7,199 bases of DNA from Pseudomonadota bacterium (GTDB lineage: Bacteria; Myxococcota; Myxococcia; Myxococcales; Vulgatibacteraceae), in assembly GCA_023436385.1 (NCBI GenBank), contig JAEZJH010000166.1, positions 1 through 7,199 of the forward strand, read 5' to 3'. The first letter of the stretch is position 1. Every line of letters begins with the position of its first letter. Positions 7,005 to 7,199 of the stretch are shown piece after piece. A program made the position numbers and the translations under genes. The notes under the pieces were generated by a model, which searched no databases, was not told where the DNA came from, and saw only the letters and a list, made by a program, of their open reading frames with translations.

Positions 7005-7199
7005 ACCGGGAGAACCTGCCCTTCGACCTCGAACTCGATCGGGAGCCGGACTGCCTGTCGGACCTGGTGATCGATCGCCTCCTCGCCGGCGAGTTGGCCG
7101 GCCCGGAACGGGATCGCGTCGAGACCCACCTGGCCTCGTGTGGCTCCTGCGGCGCGCGGCGGACGGCCCTGGCCGGGGTGGCGGAGCGGTTCCCGGAGG
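7001..7199 (+). CDS. zf-HC2/ZAS-type anti-sigma-like protein, 3' partial
   Basis: GTG 7001 overlaps the sigma stop codon in the sequence GTGA; 66 codons are visible before the window ends. The visible part carries Cys18, His43, Cys47 and Cys50 in the spacing C-x24-H-x3-C-x2-C, the zinc-binding pattern of the ZAS (zinc-binding anti-sigma) domain as in RsrA-type proteins. LSDLVIDRLLAGEL before the His is a typical lead-in helix. In the family this domain holds the partner sigma factor inactive by packing between its two regions, and in some members zinc or thiol oxidation triggers release. Whether a membrane segment or sensor domain follows cannot be seen. Anti-sigma function is inferred from the fold and from the coupled sigma gene; some zf-HC2 proteins have other roles. 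Confidence 0.87.
   Translation, partial: MNRENLPFDLELDREPDCLSDLVIDRLLAGELAGPERDRVETHLASCGSCGARRTALAGVAERFPE

Noticed and set aside
1..7199. Search for CRISPR arrays, tRNA/rRNA genes, insertion sequences or retron-like RNAs
   Set aside because: No regular short repeats with spacers, no tRNA-like cloverleaf, no transposase or reverse-transcriptase motifs were seen by eye; nearly all sequence is accounted for by the five genes.

Overview
The window is very GC-rich (G/C at nearly every third codon position) and densely coded. All credible genes lie on the + strand. The protein types suggest Myxococcota or another former delta-proteobacterial lineage: lipoproteins built from choice-of-anchor-D / ASPM-SPD-2-Hydin (ASH)-like modules, a von Willebrand A (VWA) tail, a six-cysteine N-terminal segment, and a CRTAC1-type FG-GAP lipoprotein. 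This placement is inferred from gene content, not from a marker gene.

Layout: (1) Bases 2-2848 are the 3' part of a large gene whose start lies upstream. It encodes about six ASH-like beta-sandwich modules followed by a VWA domain. (2) An 83-base gap holds a weak hairpin and a plausible promoter. (3) Bases 2932-4428 encode a 498-residue lipoprotein paralogous to the first four modules of gene 1 but lacking the last two modules and the VWA domain. (4) Bases 4436-6325 encode a 629-residue CRTAC1/UnbV-type lipoprotein with seven FG-GAP calcium motifs, starting 7 bases after gene 2 stops. (5) A 184-base gap carries nested inverted and direct repeats. (6) Bases 6510-7004 encode an ECF-type RNA polymerase sigma factor. 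(7) From base 7001 to the window end runs the start of a zinc-finger (zf-HC2/ZAS-type) anti-sigma-like protein, overlapping the sigma gene by four bases.

The first three genes look like a cluster of exported, probably lipid-anchored surface proteins with adhesive or scaffold folds. Genes 2 and 3 are almost certainly co-transcribed. The last two form a classic sigma/anti-sigma pair, which may or may not control the surface cluster. No RNA genes, mobile elements, CRISPR arrays or nuclease/defence modules were seen. The most notable feature is the tandem pair of paralogous lipoproteins, one with and one without a VWA domain, next to a calcium-propeller lipoprotein. I see no convincing evidence of a wholly new system.
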